A DNA stretch of 64,000 nt from positions 62,001-126,000 of the forward strand of contig NZ_JACBYI010000008.1 in the NCBI RefSeq assembly GCF_019352175.1. The letters run 5' to 3'. Source of the DNA: Paenibacillus sp. S150. Lineage in GTDB: Bacteria > Bacillota > Bacilli > Paenibacillales > Paenibacillaceae. Positions 26,233 through 35,700 of the stretch are shown piece after piece (positions within the stretch are counted from its first letter, which is position 1; each line of letters starts with the position of its first letter). Under the pieces are notes generated by a model. That model did no database searches and was not told where the DNA came from. It worked only from the letters and a program-made list of their open reading frames with translations. The position numbers and the translations under genes were made by a program.

Positions 26233-27231
26233 TTGTCCCAGGAAACTCCAAGTTACGGCGGCCAAGCCGTCATTGAAGGCGTTATGTTCGGCGGCAAGCA
26301 TATCAACGTAACTGCCGTAAGAAGGAAGAATCAGGAAATTACTTTTTTGGAGGTGCCGAGAAGCGATAAGAGCTGGGTCGTCAAACTGCGCAAGATTCCG
26401 CTGCTTCGCGGCCTTGTCAGTATTATAGATTCCAGCGCCAAAGGCTCCAAGCATCTGAATTATTCGGCGGAATCCTATGCCGAGGATGAGACGGAGCCGG
26501 AGGATCAGGCCAAGCAGCAGGAGGAAGCCCAGAAGAAGGATGAGGGCTGGAGCCTGGGGATGATTTTTGGCGTAGCGCTTATGGGTATTCTATCCTTCCT
26601 ATTCGGCAAGCTGATCTTCACCCTTGTTCCTGTATTTGTTGAAAATTTCCTGTTCAAGAATGCATTTGATGGCTACATTCTGCACAACCTCGTAGAAGGC
26701 GGAATTAAGCTGGTTCTATTGCTTGTCTATCTGTGGGCGATCTCCCAGACCCCGGTGATCAAGCGGCTGTTCCAGTACCACGGAGCCGAGCATAAGGTCA
26801 TCAGCGCTTTTGAGGCCGGAGAAGAGCTGACGGTAGCGAATGTACAGAAGTACAGCCGTCTGCATTACCGCTGCGGAAGCAGCTTCATGATGCTGACGAT
26901 TATCCTCGGCGTCATTATCTACTCGGTGTTTCCTTGGGATAACCTGGTGGAGCGTGTCGTACAGCGCATTGTGCTGCTGCCGGTTGTCATTGGCATCTCG
27001 TTCGAGGTGCTGAAGGGAACCAATGCCGTAAGAGATATTCCGGGACTCAAATACCTGGGCTACCCCGGACTGTGGCTGCAGCTGCTTACCACCAAGGAGC
27101 CCAAAGATGAAATGGTCGAAGTCTCCATCGCCTCGTTCAACCGGATGCGGGAGCTGGATGCCGCAATCGAAGCAGGGGCATATACTGAAGCAAGTGTGAC
27201 AGGCGGAATATTGGATCCTGCGAAAGGATGA
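26233..27231 (+). CDS. YqhQ family (DUF1385) membrane protein
   Basis: About 332 residues from a TTG start (MSQETPSYGGQAVIEGVM); GGGAAGGTG ends 6 nt upstream, so this fits better than the GTG at 26224. The DUF1385 signature SYGGQAVIEGVMFGG is at the N-terminus, an acidic Glu/Gln loop at about 80-105, then several transmembrane helices around a conserved FQYHGAEHKVISAFE motif. Function not established. Divergent from yqhR; about 7 bp before the next gene. Confidence 0.92.
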   Translation: MSQETPSYGGQAVIEGVMFGGKHINVTAVRRKNQEITFLEVPRSDKSWVVKLRKIPLLRGLVSIIDSSAKGSKHLNYSAESYAEDETEPEDQAKQQEEAQKKDEGWSLGMIFGVALMGILSFLFGKLIFTLVPVFVENFLFKNAFDGYILHNLVEGGIKLVLLLVYLWAISQTPVIKRLFQYHGAEHKVISAFEAGEELTVANVQKYSRLHYRCGSSFMMLTIILGVIIYSVFPWDNLVERVVQRIVLLPVVIGISFEVLKGTNAVRDIPGLKYLGYPGLWLQLLTTKEPKDEMVEVSIASFNRMRELDAAIEAGAYTEASVTGGILDPAKG

Positions 27232-27238
27232 GTGGTCT

Positions 27239-27580
27239 ATGATCAGGCATGCTTTGATTTTCTGGACAACGGTATTGCTTGCGGTACTGGGTTTGGTTAC
27301 ACAGTTTATGCTGGAAGGCTTCCGGGCACTGACATCTTTGATTATCCCGGTGCTGATTCTCGGGATTGTATTCTATGCCTACCGTTCCTCAAGATTCAGT
27401 TCCGTACGGGGGCCGGGCAGATCAAAAACCAAAGTCAAGCCTTCACAAAAAACCATGGCCAAGGTTGCCAGCTTGCGCAAGACCCAGACACCGTCCCCCG
27501 GCAAACGCAAAAGCTATCCCTTTCAGGTGATTGAGGGCAGCAAGGGCAAGAATGACGAGCAGCTGCCCAAATATCATTAG
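27239..27580 (+). CDS. YqhP-like (SA1362 family) small membrane protein
   Basis: 113 residues: two transmembrane helices (about 5-25 and 30-48) and a basic Ser/Lys/Pro-rich cytoplasmic tail. Assigned from topology and position after yqhQ. Function unknown. A strong terminator follows. Confidence 0.7.
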   Translation: MIRHALIFWTTVLLAVLGLVTQFMLEGFRALTSLIIPVLILGIVFYAYRSSRFSSVRGPGRSKTKVKPSQKTMAKVASLRKTQTPSPGKRKSYPFQVIEGSKGKNDEQLPKYH

Positions 27581-27594
27581 TTCGCTTTTATTGC

Positions 27595-27638
27595 AAAAGG
27601 CCTCCCACACCGTTAGCGGGTGTGGTGAGGCCTTTTTT
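27595..27638 (+). terminator. Terminator of the yqhQ-yqhP-like unit
   Basis: AAAAGGCCTCCCACACC pairs with GGTGTGGTGAGGCC, followed by seven T residues, 15 bp after the stop. It lies between convergent genes. Confidence 0.8.
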
Positions 27639-27708
27639 TGAATTCATGCGCTTTGCGTGCGTTTGCGCTGTAATTATCCCGCTTTTTTGCGCTGAACCGC
27701 TTGCGGGC

Positions 27709-28656
27709 TCAGAATATCGTGGGCTTTGGAAGCGGCCGCCAATTTTTGAAGAATTCCTCCCCTGCCTGATAGCCTGCCGCGTACAGCTCATCACTTCTCT
27801 CCGGCGAAATATGAAACTGCGTCATCGAGATGCCCAGGGTCGGAATCTTGACGGTCCGCACGAACTTTTCCGTCTCGATGTAACGTTCGTCATGGGCGGA
27901 CAGCATCGTGCCCACCATGGCCTGCAGCATGCTGAAGGGACCGGTAATCCGGTGCGGCTGCGGCTCTGTTTTACCGATCATCTGATAGCCTACCGTTGGA
28001 ATTCTGCGCCCGGGACTTTTGAAGCCCGCTTCTTTTTCATCGAACAGCCACAGCGGGAAATTGCTCAGCAAGCCGCCGTCCACCATATAGACAAACTGCT
28101 CGGCAAAAGACTTTCCCTTGGCCGCTTCGCCGCTTAAGCGCAGCATCACCGGATCAAAAAAATACGGAATGCTGCAGCTCATCCGCACCGCCCTCGCGAC
28201 CTCGAACCTCTCCGGTGAAATCCCGTACTGCTCCAGGTCAGCGGGCAGCACCACGAGCCGGCCATTCGTAATATCGGAGGCGATGATCGACAGCTTGCCA
28301 TGCGGCAGGTCCCCGAAGTTGACAATGCCCCTCTCCTTCAAGATCCCGCCTATCCACGATTCCAGCGCCTCGCCGGAATACAGCCCTTTTTTGATCAATA
28401 CCCGCAGTGCCGGTCCGATATAAGCCGTATTGTAAATAAATCCCCGTTTCAAAAAAGCTGTAAAGGAGGTGGCCTTGATAATCCGGCTCATCGCCTCACC
28501 GTCATAACCCGCTGCAAGCAGCGAGGCGATAATAGAGCCCGATGAGGTTCCGGCCACCCGCTTAAAACGCGTTCCCGCCTGCTCTGAGGCCTGAACCGCG
28601 CCCGCAAGCGAAATCCCCTTCACACCGCCGCCTTCAAACACGGCATTGATCTCCAT
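27709..28656 (-). CDS. Patatin-like phospholipase (YqhO-like)
   Basis: 315 residues. The oxyanion loop GGGVKGISLAG (about 9-19), nucleophile elbow GTSSGS (about 36-41) and catalytic DGGLLSNFP (about 198) make the Ser-Asp dyad of patatins complete. No signal peptide, so probably cytoplasmic; substrate unknown. Position between mntR and yqhP matches B. subtilis yqhO. Confidence 0.9.
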   Translation of the reverse strand: MEINAVFEGGGVKGISLAGAVQASEQAGTRFKRVAGTSSGSIIASLLAAGYDGEAMSRIIKATSFTAFLKRGFIYNTAYIGPALRVLIKKGLYSGEALESWIGGILKERGIVNFGDLPHGKLSIIASDITNGRLVVLPADLEQYGISPERFEVARAVRMSCSIPYFFDPVMLRLSGEAAKGKSFAEQFVYMVDGGLLSNFPLWLFDEKEAGFKSPGRRIPTVGYQMIGKTEPQPHRITGPFSMLQAMVGTMLSAHDERYIETEKFVRTVKIPTLGISMTQFHISPERSDELYAAGYQAGEEFFKNWRPLPKPTIF

Positions 28657-28714
28657 AGACTGCCATCCCCCGTTCCATAGATCCTATAGCTTATCTATGA
28701 CTGCGGGGGGATTT

Positions 28715-30370
28715 TCATGACTTGAAATAAAAGGTCAGCAGGCTGTACAGTCCAAACGGATCACGGCTCACTATATCGTTCGCCCTGAACATGATGCTGC
28801 CGGCTACCTTGTCGTATTTCTCATTATATTTCAGCTGGTTGATAATCTGCTCGCCGCTTTGCCATTCCGCTTGTTGATCGCTTGCACCTACCTTGTACGC
28901 AGCCTGGCCAATGTAGAGCTTAACTCCCGTGTCCCCGACCTCGTTCACCCACCAATCCACCAGCTTATCGTACCGGGCGGCACTGAAGGAAAGGCTCCAG
29001 TAAATTTGCGGTGCAATATAATCGATCCAGCCGCTGCGTATCCAGGTCCGCGTATCCGCGTACATGTCGTCATAGGCAGTTACACCCGCCGTGGTGTCGG
29101 AACCCGTGCTGTCGTTCTTCTTATTGCGCCATACGCCGAACGGGCTGACCCCAAAGGACACATCGGATTTCACGCCATGAATCGCTTGGCCCAATTGGCT
29201 GATGAAATTGTTGATATTGTCCCGCCGCCAATCTGCCTTCGAGCTGATCGACTTGGCATTGTAGGCCTTGAACGCCGCATCGTCGGCAAAGGCTACTCCG
29301 GAAGGGTAAAAATAATCGTCCAGATGCACGCCGTCAATGTCGTAGCCTTTCACCACTTCCATGACCGTATTGATAATATGCTGGCGCGCCTCGGGAATGC
29401 CCGGATTTATGTACAGCTTGCTGTCCGCTTTAACAATCCATTCCGGGTGTGCCTTTGCCACATGGTTGCTGGCAAGGCCAGTCGTGCCGGCATCCGTGGC
29501 AGCGCGGAAGGGATTGAACCAGGCATGGAACTGCATGCCGCGGCTGTGCGCGGCGCTGACCATATATTCCAGCGGGTCATAGCCCGGATTCTTGCCTTGC
29601 GTGCCGGTCAGCACCTTGGACCAGGGAACCAGCACCGAAGGGTACAGGCTGTCGCCTGAGGGTCTGACCTGCACGAATACGGCATTGAAGCCGGCGCTTT
29701 GCAGCTTGTCCAGCAAGGTGTCGAATTCCTTTTTCTGCTTGGTTTCGTTGCCTGCAGAGGCCGTGGAAGGCCAGTCCAGATTGAACACCGTGGAAATCCA
29801 GGCGCCCTTCATCTCTTTGGAGGCCTTCACGCCCGGAATGGAAGGAACCGCTGGTGTCGGTACGCTGGGTGCGGGTACCCCGGGCACTGGTGGAACTGCA
29901 GGAGCAGACGGTGCGGCCGGTCCGCCAATTTCGGCGTTCGAATACAGTGCAATGTGCCTGGTCGCCTGATTCCACACCACCTGCAGCCCAAGCTGCTCGC
30001 TCACAAAGCGCAGCGGCACCATAATCCGGCCCTGCACGATCTGCACGGACGTCTCCAGCGCCACAGTCGTTTCGCCGACGACTGCCGTCTTCCTGCCGCT
30101 CGTCAGCTTCAGCACATTGCCCCCTTTGCTGATTGTCGCTGTCTTGCTGCTCTGATTCCATTCCACCGACGCGCCTAAGCCTTTGCTGACCACACCCGCC
30201 GGCACCATCGTTACATTCGCCGGCGTAATGTAAGGCGGCACATCACTGCTTATGGTCTCGCCATCCAGCTCGACCGTAATCTGAACGGCAGCCGCCCGGA
30301 TGCCCGCTGCCCCGAATGGCAGGCACAACAGCAGCACCAGCAGTCCTAACATCCATTTACGGTAATTCAT
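28715..30370 (-). CDS. Family-10-type glycosyl hydrolase with N-terminal copper-amine-oxidase-like domain
   Basis: 551 residues: a signal peptide (about 1-27), a copper amine oxidase N-terminal-like stalk domain (about 30-150, with GRIMVPLRFVSEQLGLQVVW), a Pro/Val/Ala linker (150-185), and a GHL10/DUF187-type barrel with KGAWISTVFNLDWPS, FNAVFVQVRPSGDSLYPS, MQFHAWFNPFRA and YDIDGVHLDDYFYPS. Exported; related enzymes act on peptidoglycan or other glycans, but the substrate is not shown here. GGGGAGG precedes the ATG. It interrupts the mntR-yqhO order of B. subtilis. Confidence 0.9.
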   Translation of the reverse strand: MNYRKWMLGLLVLLLCLPFGAAGIRAAAVQITVELDGETISSDVPPYITPANVTMVPAGVVSKGLGASVEWNQSSKTATISKGGNVLKLTSGRKTAVVGETTVALETSVQIVQGRIMVPLRFVSEQLGLQVVWNQATRHIALYSNAEIGGPAAPSAPAVPPVPGVPAPSVPTPAVPSIPGVKASKEMKGAWISTVFNLDWPSTASAGNETKQKKEFDTLLDKLQSAGFNAVFVQVRPSGDSLYPSVLVPWSKVLTGTQGKNPGYDPLEYMVSAAHSRGMQFHAWFNPFRAATDAGTTGLASNHVAKAHPEWIVKADSKLYINPGIPEARQHIINTVMEVVKGYDIDGVHLDDYFYPSGVAFADDAAFKAYNAKSISSKADWRRDNINNFISQLGQAIHGVKSDVSFGVSPFGVWRNKKNDSTGSDTTAGVTAYDDMYADTRTWIRSGWIDYIAPQIYWSLSFSAARYDKLVDWWVNEVGDTGVKLYIGQAAYKVGASDQQAEWQSGEQIINQLKYNEKYDKVAGSIMFRANDIVSRDPFGLYSLLTFYFKS

Positions 30371-30414
30371 AGTTCCTCCCCGGATAAAAAATTAATGGTT
30401 GCATGCGCAAAGAA

Positions 30415-30455
30415 AAACGGCCCTCTCGTCCTTGTTAAAGGGAGACGGCCGTTTC
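30415..30455 (-). terminator. GTCC/GGAC hairpin family, copy C
   Basis: AAACGGCC-GTCTCCC on the minus strand pairs with GA-GGGCCGTTT and is followed by TTCTTT. It lies between mntR and the glycosidase, second of two hairpins after mntR. Confidence 0.65.
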
Positions 30456-30540
30456 ACTTGTCAAACGGAGTCCTGAACATAAAAAAAGAACGATACCCGT
30501 TATGACGTAAAAAAACTGGAAAAGTTGCGGTAAACGCAAG

Positions 30541-30583
30541 CAGAAACGACTTTCCGTCCACTAACAAGGACGGTGCCGTTTCT
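30541..30583 (-). terminator. mntR terminator; GTCC/GGAC hairpin copy D
   Basis: GAAACGGCACCGTCC pairs with GGACGGAAAGTCGTTTC, immediately after the mntR stop codon. Confidence 0.65.
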
Positions 30584-30587
30584 TCAT

Positions 30588-31013
30588 TTATGAATCGCTG
30601 ATAAGTTCAAGATGAATATCGTATAAGGTCTGCAGACGCGCTTCATCACGGCGAAAATACTCCACCAGCGTCTCAATCCGCGTAATGGAGTCCCAGCTCA
30701 AATGATGCTCAATTCCTTCGACATCCTTATAAATATGTTCCTGCTGCACTCCGATCAGGCCGAGGAATTCCTCCAGCAGCTGGTGACGGTCAACGAGACG
30801 TTTTCCCACTTTTTTTCCTTTGCTTGTTAGGACAAGCCCACGATATTTCTCATAGATGAGATATTCGTCCTTATCCAGTTTTTGGATCATCTTGGTCACA
30901 GAGGAGGGGTGTACTTCCAGTCCCTCGGCAATATCCGAGACCCGCGCATAACCCTTCTCATCGATGAGCTTGTATATGCGCTCCAAATAATCCTCCATGC
31001 TGGGTGTTGGCAT
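30588..31013 (-). CDS. mntR: Manganese-responsive transcriptional regulator MntR
   Basis: 141 residues, DtxR family. Winged helix: [21 protein letters not shown] start, [19 protein letters not shown] recognition helix. Metal-binding residues include the N-terminal Asp in MEDY, the [20 protein letters not shown] helix with His/Glu ligands. Represses Mn uptake and activates export in Bacillus. AAGAGGT precedes the ATG. No MntR target box was searched exhaustively. Confidence 0.93.
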   Translation of the reverse strand: MPTPSMEDYLERIYKLIDEKGYARVSDIAEGLEVHPSSVTKMIQKLDKDEYLIYEKYRGLVLTSKGKKVGKRLVDRHQLLEEFLGLIGVQQEHIYKDVEGIEHHLSWDSITRIETLVEYFRRDEARLQTLYDIHLELISDS

Positions 31014-31205
31014 TAAACTTTACCTCTTTTCTATAATGAGCGTAGCGCGGGGGCCGACCTTGCTCTAACAATGATACATGTTTCTGCCGCCCCTTGGCAA
31101 GTCCCACAGCGCAGTTCGCTCAACCGTTAGCGATGTTTACCATGGTTTCCGGCGGCCCTAAATCGGCACAATAGCTATATCCTCATTCATAAGGAGCGTG
31201 ATTTC

Positions 31206-32282
31206 ATGACCTTAGCTACGCCTGAACGCCCTTCTTCCAAGAAAGCAAGAAAGCCTACAGGACTGTTTATTCCCGAGCTTGTTTTTTTTGAGCCGGAGGC
31301 GCTCAACTATCCCAAGGGCGAGCGGATTATGGAATGGGTAAAAGCACAGAACATTCCATACCGCATGACCACCTCCCACAACCGGATCACCAATCTGCCG
31401 GGAGAAACCGAGGTCGAGCAATATAAAATCGCCAAGCGGACCCTTGTGGTGGGAATCCGCAAAACCCTGACCTTTGACCAGTCCAAGCCCTCTGCCGACT
31501 ATGCCATTCCCATTGCGACCGGCTGTATGGGGCACTGCCATTATTGTTATCTGCAGACGACACTCGGCGCCAAGCCGTATATCCGGGTATATGTGAACAC
31601 CGGCGATGTCATTGATGCGGCCAAAAAATATATTGGGGAACGCGCGCCGGAAATCACTTCCTTTGAAGCAGCCTGTACCTCGGACCCGCTAGGGCTTGAG
31701 CATATTACCGGTTCCCTTGCAGAGCTGATCACCTTCATGGCTGACGAGCCGCTGGGGCGGCTGCGCTTTGTCACCAAATACCAGCATGTCGAGCCTCTGC
31801 TCCATCTGAAGCACAACGGCCACACCCGGATTCGCTTCAGTGTAAACGCCGATTATGTGATCCGGAATTTCGAGCCGGCCACCTCGCGCTTCGAGGAGCG
31901 GATTGAGGCCGCCGGACAAATCGCCCGTGCCGGGTATCCGCTCGGCTTCATCATCGCCCCGATTATCTGGCATGACGGCTGGGAGGAAGGCTATGCCGAG
32001 CTGCTGGCGAAGCTTGCGCAGGCTCTGCCGCCGGAGGCAGGCAAAGGCCTTACCTTTGAGATGATCCAGCACCGGTTCACCAAGACCGCCAAGACGGTAA
32101 TTGAGAAGCGGTATCCGAAATCCAAGCTCGAAATGGACATCGAGAAGCGCAAAAAGAAATGGGGACGCTGGGGCCAGCACAAATACGTCTATCCCGATGA
32201 ACAGCAAACCGCCCTGCGCGAATTCATCACAGAGCGGATCTTTGAGCATTTCCCGGAAGCGGGAATCGATTATTTTACCTAA
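31206..32282 (+). CDS. splB: Spore photoproduct lyase
   Basis: 358 residues. Radical-SAM enzyme that reverses the thymine spore photoproduct on germination. The cluster motif CMGHCHYC (CX3CX2C) is followed by YLQTTLGAKPYIRVYVN; later EAACTSDPLGLEHITG and the C-terminal KRKKKWGRWGQHKYVY are family-typical, the last including the thymine-site region. AAGGAGCGTGATTTC precedes the ATG. A forespore sigma-G promoter is expected, but I found no convincing one. Confidence 0.96.
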   Translation: MTLATPERPSSKKARKPTGLFIPELVFFEPEALNYPKGERIMEWVKAQNIPYRMTTSHNRITNLPGETEVEQYKIAKRTLVVGIRKTLTFDQSKPSADYAIPIATGCMGHCHYCYLQTTLGAKPYIRVYVNTGDVIDAAKKYIGERAPEITSFEAACTSDPLGLEHITGSLAELITFMADEPLGRLRFVTKYQHVEPLLHLKHNGHTRIRFSVNADYVIRNFEPATSRFEERIEAAGQIARAGYPLGFIIAPIIWHDGWEEGYAELLAKLAQALPPEAGKGLTFEMIQHRFTKTAKTVIEKRYPKSKLEMDIEKRKKKWGRWGQHKYVYPDEQQTALREFITERIFEHFPEAGIDYFT

Positions 32283-32315
32283 AACGGAAGCAGAGACGGG
32301 AGCGGGCGGAACAAG

Positions 32316-33029
32316 TTAGAACTTCAGCCACTCCGGCGTGATTCCCTGCAGCCAAATGGTGATGCGGAACATCTGATCCGTGAACAGCAGAAGGCCCATG
32401 AAAACCATAAGCCCTCCGCCCACCTTCATCAGCAGGTTGGAATATTTGAGAATGCGTCTGGCTCCTCCGAGGAAGAAGGCCAGCACGAAGAACGGAAGGG
32501 CAAAACCGGTGCAGTAGGCCGTAATCAGCGTGAACCAGGCCCCCTGGTCGCTCGCCGAGAGCGCAATGATCGGAGTCAGGATAGGCCCGATGCAGGGAGA
32601 CCAGCCCGCCGAGAAGCCGATTCCCAGAATGAATGAGCCCAGGTAACCTGCGGGTCTCCATTTCAAATGGAGCTTATGTTCACGGAGCAGAAACCTGGGC
32701 TGAAAGATGCCGAGCAGGAACAGGCCCATTGCCATAACCAGGATGGCCGACAATTGGCGGATCAGATCCCGCTGCTCCTGGAACACCTCTCCGAACAGCC
32801 CGGCGCCAAAGCCGATCGTGTAAAAAACCGCAGACAATCCAAGAATAAAAGCCAGCGTATGGCTGAGGGTCCGGAAACGGGCCTTATTTGTATTGCTGCC
32901 CGCCTTCAATTCCTGAACGGACAAACCGGTGATATAAGACAGGTACGACGGATACAGCGGCAGGCAGCAAGGCGATATGAAAGACGCGACTCCGGCGGCA
33001 AAAGCAATTCCTGCATTCAGGCTGGACAA
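32316..33029 (-). CDS. CcdA-type cytochrome c biogenesis / thiol-disulfide membrane protein
   Basis: 237 residues from a TTG start (MSSLNAGIAFAAGVASFISPCC), with AAGGAG 10 nt upstream; the open frame extends 17 codons further without a better site. Six hydrophobic helices. The paired SFISPCCLPLYPSYLSYI and SAGWSPCIGPIL motifs hold the cysteines that move reducing equivalents across the membrane. No partner thioredoxin or resBC gene is adjacent. Confidence 0.9.
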   Translation of the reverse strand: MSSLNAGIAFAAGVASFISPCCLPLYPSYLSYITGLSVQELKAGSNTNKARFRTLSHTLAFILGLSAVFYTIGFGAGLFGEVFQEQRDLIRQLSAILVMAMGLFLLGIFQPRFLLREHKLHLKWRPAGYLGSFILGIGFSAGWSPCIGPILTPIIALSASDQGAWFTLITAYCTGFALPFFVLAFFLGGARRILKYSNLLMKVGGGLMVFMGLLLFTDQMFRITIWLQGITPEWLKF

Positions 33030-33092
33030 AGTGGCTTCTCTCCTTCCGGGTTCGGGGTCACTTCGCATTACGGAATACATTAACGTTCAAGC

Positions 33093-33896
33093 TTATGCAG
33101 GCAGGCCCTTTTTGCCGATCAGTGTCAGAGCCAGCAGTGCGATCAGCAGCAGAACAATCGTGGCGCCGGGGGCCAGATTCCAGATTCCTGCCACTACAAG
33201 CCCGCCCACCACGGCAATTTCGGCGATAATGACGGACAGCACCACCGAGGATTTGAAGCTGCGCGACAGCAGCAGGCTGATGGCCACAGGAATGGTCAGC
33301 AGCGCAGACACCAGCAGGGAGCCGACGATTTTGATCGCTGTGCTGATTACAAGCGCCGTCAGCACGGTAATGAGCATATTCAGCAGCCTCACAGGCAATC
33401 CGCTCACGCTGGCGGCATCCTCCTCGAAGCTGAGCAGGAAAAACTCCTTGAAGAACATCGTCACCACAGCCACCACCGCAACAGTTACAATGCCGACGAC
33501 TATGAGATCAGTATTATTAAGCGTATAGATGCTGCCGAACAAGTAGCTCATCACATCCGCATTATACCCTTTGCCCAGGGTGAAAAAAAGCGAGGCCAGC
33601 GCCACGCCGCCCGACATAATGATGGCGATGGACAGCTCGGCGTAGCTTTTGTACGCCTTGCGCAGCTTCTCGATGGCAAAGGACGCCGCCACCGCGAAGA
33701 TCAGCCCGGCTCCCAGCGGATAGAAGCCGGTCAGAAAGCCGAGCGCCACCCCGGCGATCGTCACATGCGCCAGCGTATCGCCGATCATGGACAGGCGGCG
33801 CAGCACCAGAAACACGCCGATCAGCGGCGCGGTAATGCCAATCATCAGCCCGCCCGCAAGCGCCCGCTGAAAAAAATCACTGAATAGAATTTCCAA
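33093..33896 (-). CDS. znuB: Zinc/manganese-type ABC transporter permease (ZnuB-like)
   Basis: 267 residues from a TTG start (MEILFSDFFQRALAGGLMIG) with AGAGGAGAC 7 nt upstream; the longer open frame upstream is antisense-like. ABC-3 family permease with about eight helices and the GDTLAHVTIAGVALGFL motif. Probably partner of the ZnuC- and ZnuA-like proteins 1 kb upstream. That gap is unusual, since these genes are normally adjacent. Metal (zinc) is inferred from the Zur-like box before znuA. Confidence 0.9.
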   Translation of the reverse strand: MEILFSDFFQRALAGGLMIGITAPLIGVFLVLRRLSMIGDTLAHVTIAGVALGFLTGFYPLGAGLIFAVAASFAIEKLRKAYKSYAELSIAIIMSGGVALASLFFTLGKGYNADVMSYLFGSIYTLNNTDLIVVGIVTVAVVAVVTMFFKEFFLLSFEEDAASVSGLPVRLLNMLITVLTALVISTAIKIVGSLLVSALLTIPVAISLLLSRSFKSSVVLSVIIAEIAVVGGLVVAGIWNLAPGATIVLLLIALLALTLIGKKGLPA

Positions 33897-34918
33897 GATT
33901 AGTGTCTCCTCTGAGTCAAATAAAACCTTTTTCGGTAAACCTTTTTCGGTAAACCTTTTTCGATCCCTCCCAAACCCTCCCTTCCAAGGGAGGGCCCCAA
34001 GGGCTCTGCCCTCTGGACACCCGGTTAAGTGCAACTGGCGTGGGAGGAAGGATAGATGGTGCTTAGTGCGGCGGAGGAAGGAACGCTTTTCGTCCCTGAA
34101 CGGGACACGCTTAACGGATACGGGATTTAGGTCCGTCTTTTCAGGATCAAAACAGCAGATGAAATGACGTTGTTACGTAATTTTAACATAGCGTAAATGC
34201 GTTACATAAAAATAAAGAACAAGATCAAAGGATAAAAAACAAGATCAAAGGATAAAGAACAAGATCAAAGGATAAAGAACAAGATCAAAGGATAAAGAAC
34301 AAGATCAAAGGATAAAGGGCAAGCTCTAGTGATAAGGACTAAAGCAAGGTCGTCCTATGTTGTACTATGGACGACCCCGGAAAACAAAAACACCCACATC
34401 CAACCGATTTTTCCCAAAATTCCGTTGCAGAGCGGAAAGAAACCCAATCAGCTGTACAAAGTGCAACAGAAGATCAAGGCAGGCTACAGCACAAGTTCAG
34501 TAAAGTAAATCGCAGGTGAATAATATTACTTTGTATGTAGGCTGATCGGGCAGCAGCAGGAGGCGCAGACGCGGCAGGTGTATTGCTGCAATGATTGGGC
34601 GCCCGAAAGGGCGTGCGCCGGTTGTAAATGTACCTCGCATACTTACAGCCTGGAAAAATCAAGCAACAATCCGCTAAACTTAGTGTACGAGTACAATTAG
34701 CTCCTTAGACGCACGAAAAAGTTAGTTTTTAACTGCACAAAGTACATCTAAACTAACTTTAGCGATATAAGGGACGCCGATTGGGTGAACAGGGGTTTCG
34801 TGCAATGGGATCGCTGCAGCACCGGGGCTGGCAGCAGATCTTTATCATTTGCGGCTTTATAAAGTATGCCTTTGCATGCAGCCAATGAGCCGTACAGTTA
34901 ATTCAGTACCTGTCCGGC
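33897..34918. other. 1-kb non-coding gap inside the zinc-uptake locus
   Basis: No credible gene. It contains three copies of a 14-bp GGTAAACCTTTTTC-type unit (33930-33965), six 20-bp tandem units (34211-34330), and low-complexity stretches with GTACAAAGTGCAAC-like words. A palindrome-like GTTACG element near 34170-34205 does not match a Zur box in spacing. Promoter for znuB not identified. Confidence 0.6.
34211..34330. repeat. Tandem 20-bp repeats (six units)
   Basis: Units of GATAAAGAACAAGATCAAAG begin every 20 bp from 34211; the first two and last are slightly altered. 20 bp is two helical turns. No spacers, so not CRISPR. Confidence 0.85.
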
Positions 34919-35668
34919 TTAGGAAAGCGTGTGCTGGAGGTTATCTGCTGCGCAGTCCTGGGCGTCGTGGGAATGGCGGCAGTAGAAATTGATTTTGCCG
35001 TTCTTTTGCACCGGCTCCTTGCCCAGATAGCTCTTGATCATGTCAATGTCATGCGACACCATCAGGAACGTCATGTGGTGATGCGCATGCATATGCATGA
35101 TCAGCTCGAAGAATCCGGCCTGCGTCTCGGCGTCAATGCCGACGGTAGGTTCGTCCAGAATGAGCAGATCGGGATGATTAATCAGCGCCCGGGCCAGAAA
35201 GACGCGCTGCTGCTGGCCACCGGACAGCTGGCCGACTCTTTTCTCCGCGATATCCTGAATCCGCATAACCTCCAGCGCATCCTCGCATTTCCGCTGCTGC
35301 GCCTTGGAGACACGGCGGATCAGGTTCTTGTTGTTGTACAGACCGGACATGACCACCTCGCGCACCGTCGCCGGGAACAAGGGGTTAAAAGCATTCTTTT
35401 GCGGCACATAGCCGATGCGCTCCCAATCCTTAAACTTGCGGACCGGCTGGCCGAACAGCTTGATTTCGCCGCTGGTTGCGGGCAGGAGGCCGACAATCAT
35501 CTTCAGCAGCGTGGTTTTGCCGGCTCCGTTCGAACCGATGATGCCCAGGAAATCCCGTTCCTTGACAGTATAATTAAGGTCTGTAATCACCTTCTGCTCT
35601 CCGTAGGAGAAGGATAAATCCTGTATTTCGATCATATGCTGATGGCAGTCCAGGGATACCGGTTGCAT
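34919..35668 (-). CDS. znuC: Metal ABC transporter ATP-binding protein (ZnuC-like)
   Basis: 249 residues from the ATG at 35668 (AAAGGCGG 8 nt upstream); the GTG at 35686 overlaps that purine tract. Walker A GSNGAGKTTLLKM, signature LSGGQQQRV, Walker B LLILDEPTVGID. Ends with a His/Cys-containing tail (FYCRHSHDAQDC) that could bind metal. 32 bp after znuA. Confidence 0.92.
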   Translation of the reverse strand: MQPVSLDCHQHMIEIQDLSFSYGEQKVITDLNYTVKERDFLGIIGSNGAGKTTLLKMIVGLLPATSGEIKLFGQPVRKFKDWERIGYVPQKNAFNPLFPATVREVVMSGLYNNKNLIRRVSKAQQRKCEDALEVMRIQDIAEKRVGQLSGGQQQRVFLARALINHPDLLILDEPTVGIDAETQAGFFELIMHMHAHHHMTFLMVSHDIDMIKSYLGKEPVQKNGKINFYCRHSHDAQDCAADNLQHTLS

Positions 35669-35700
35669 GTGAGTACCGCCTTTCACTTATACTTTCCTTA

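Noticed and set aside
34160..34205. Second Zur box upstream of znuB
   Set aside because: GTAA and TTAC half-sites are present but 5 bp apart instead of 3.
34211..34330. Iterons of a replication origin
   Set aside because: 20-bp tandem repeats alone; no rep gene, DnaA boxes or partition genes around them.
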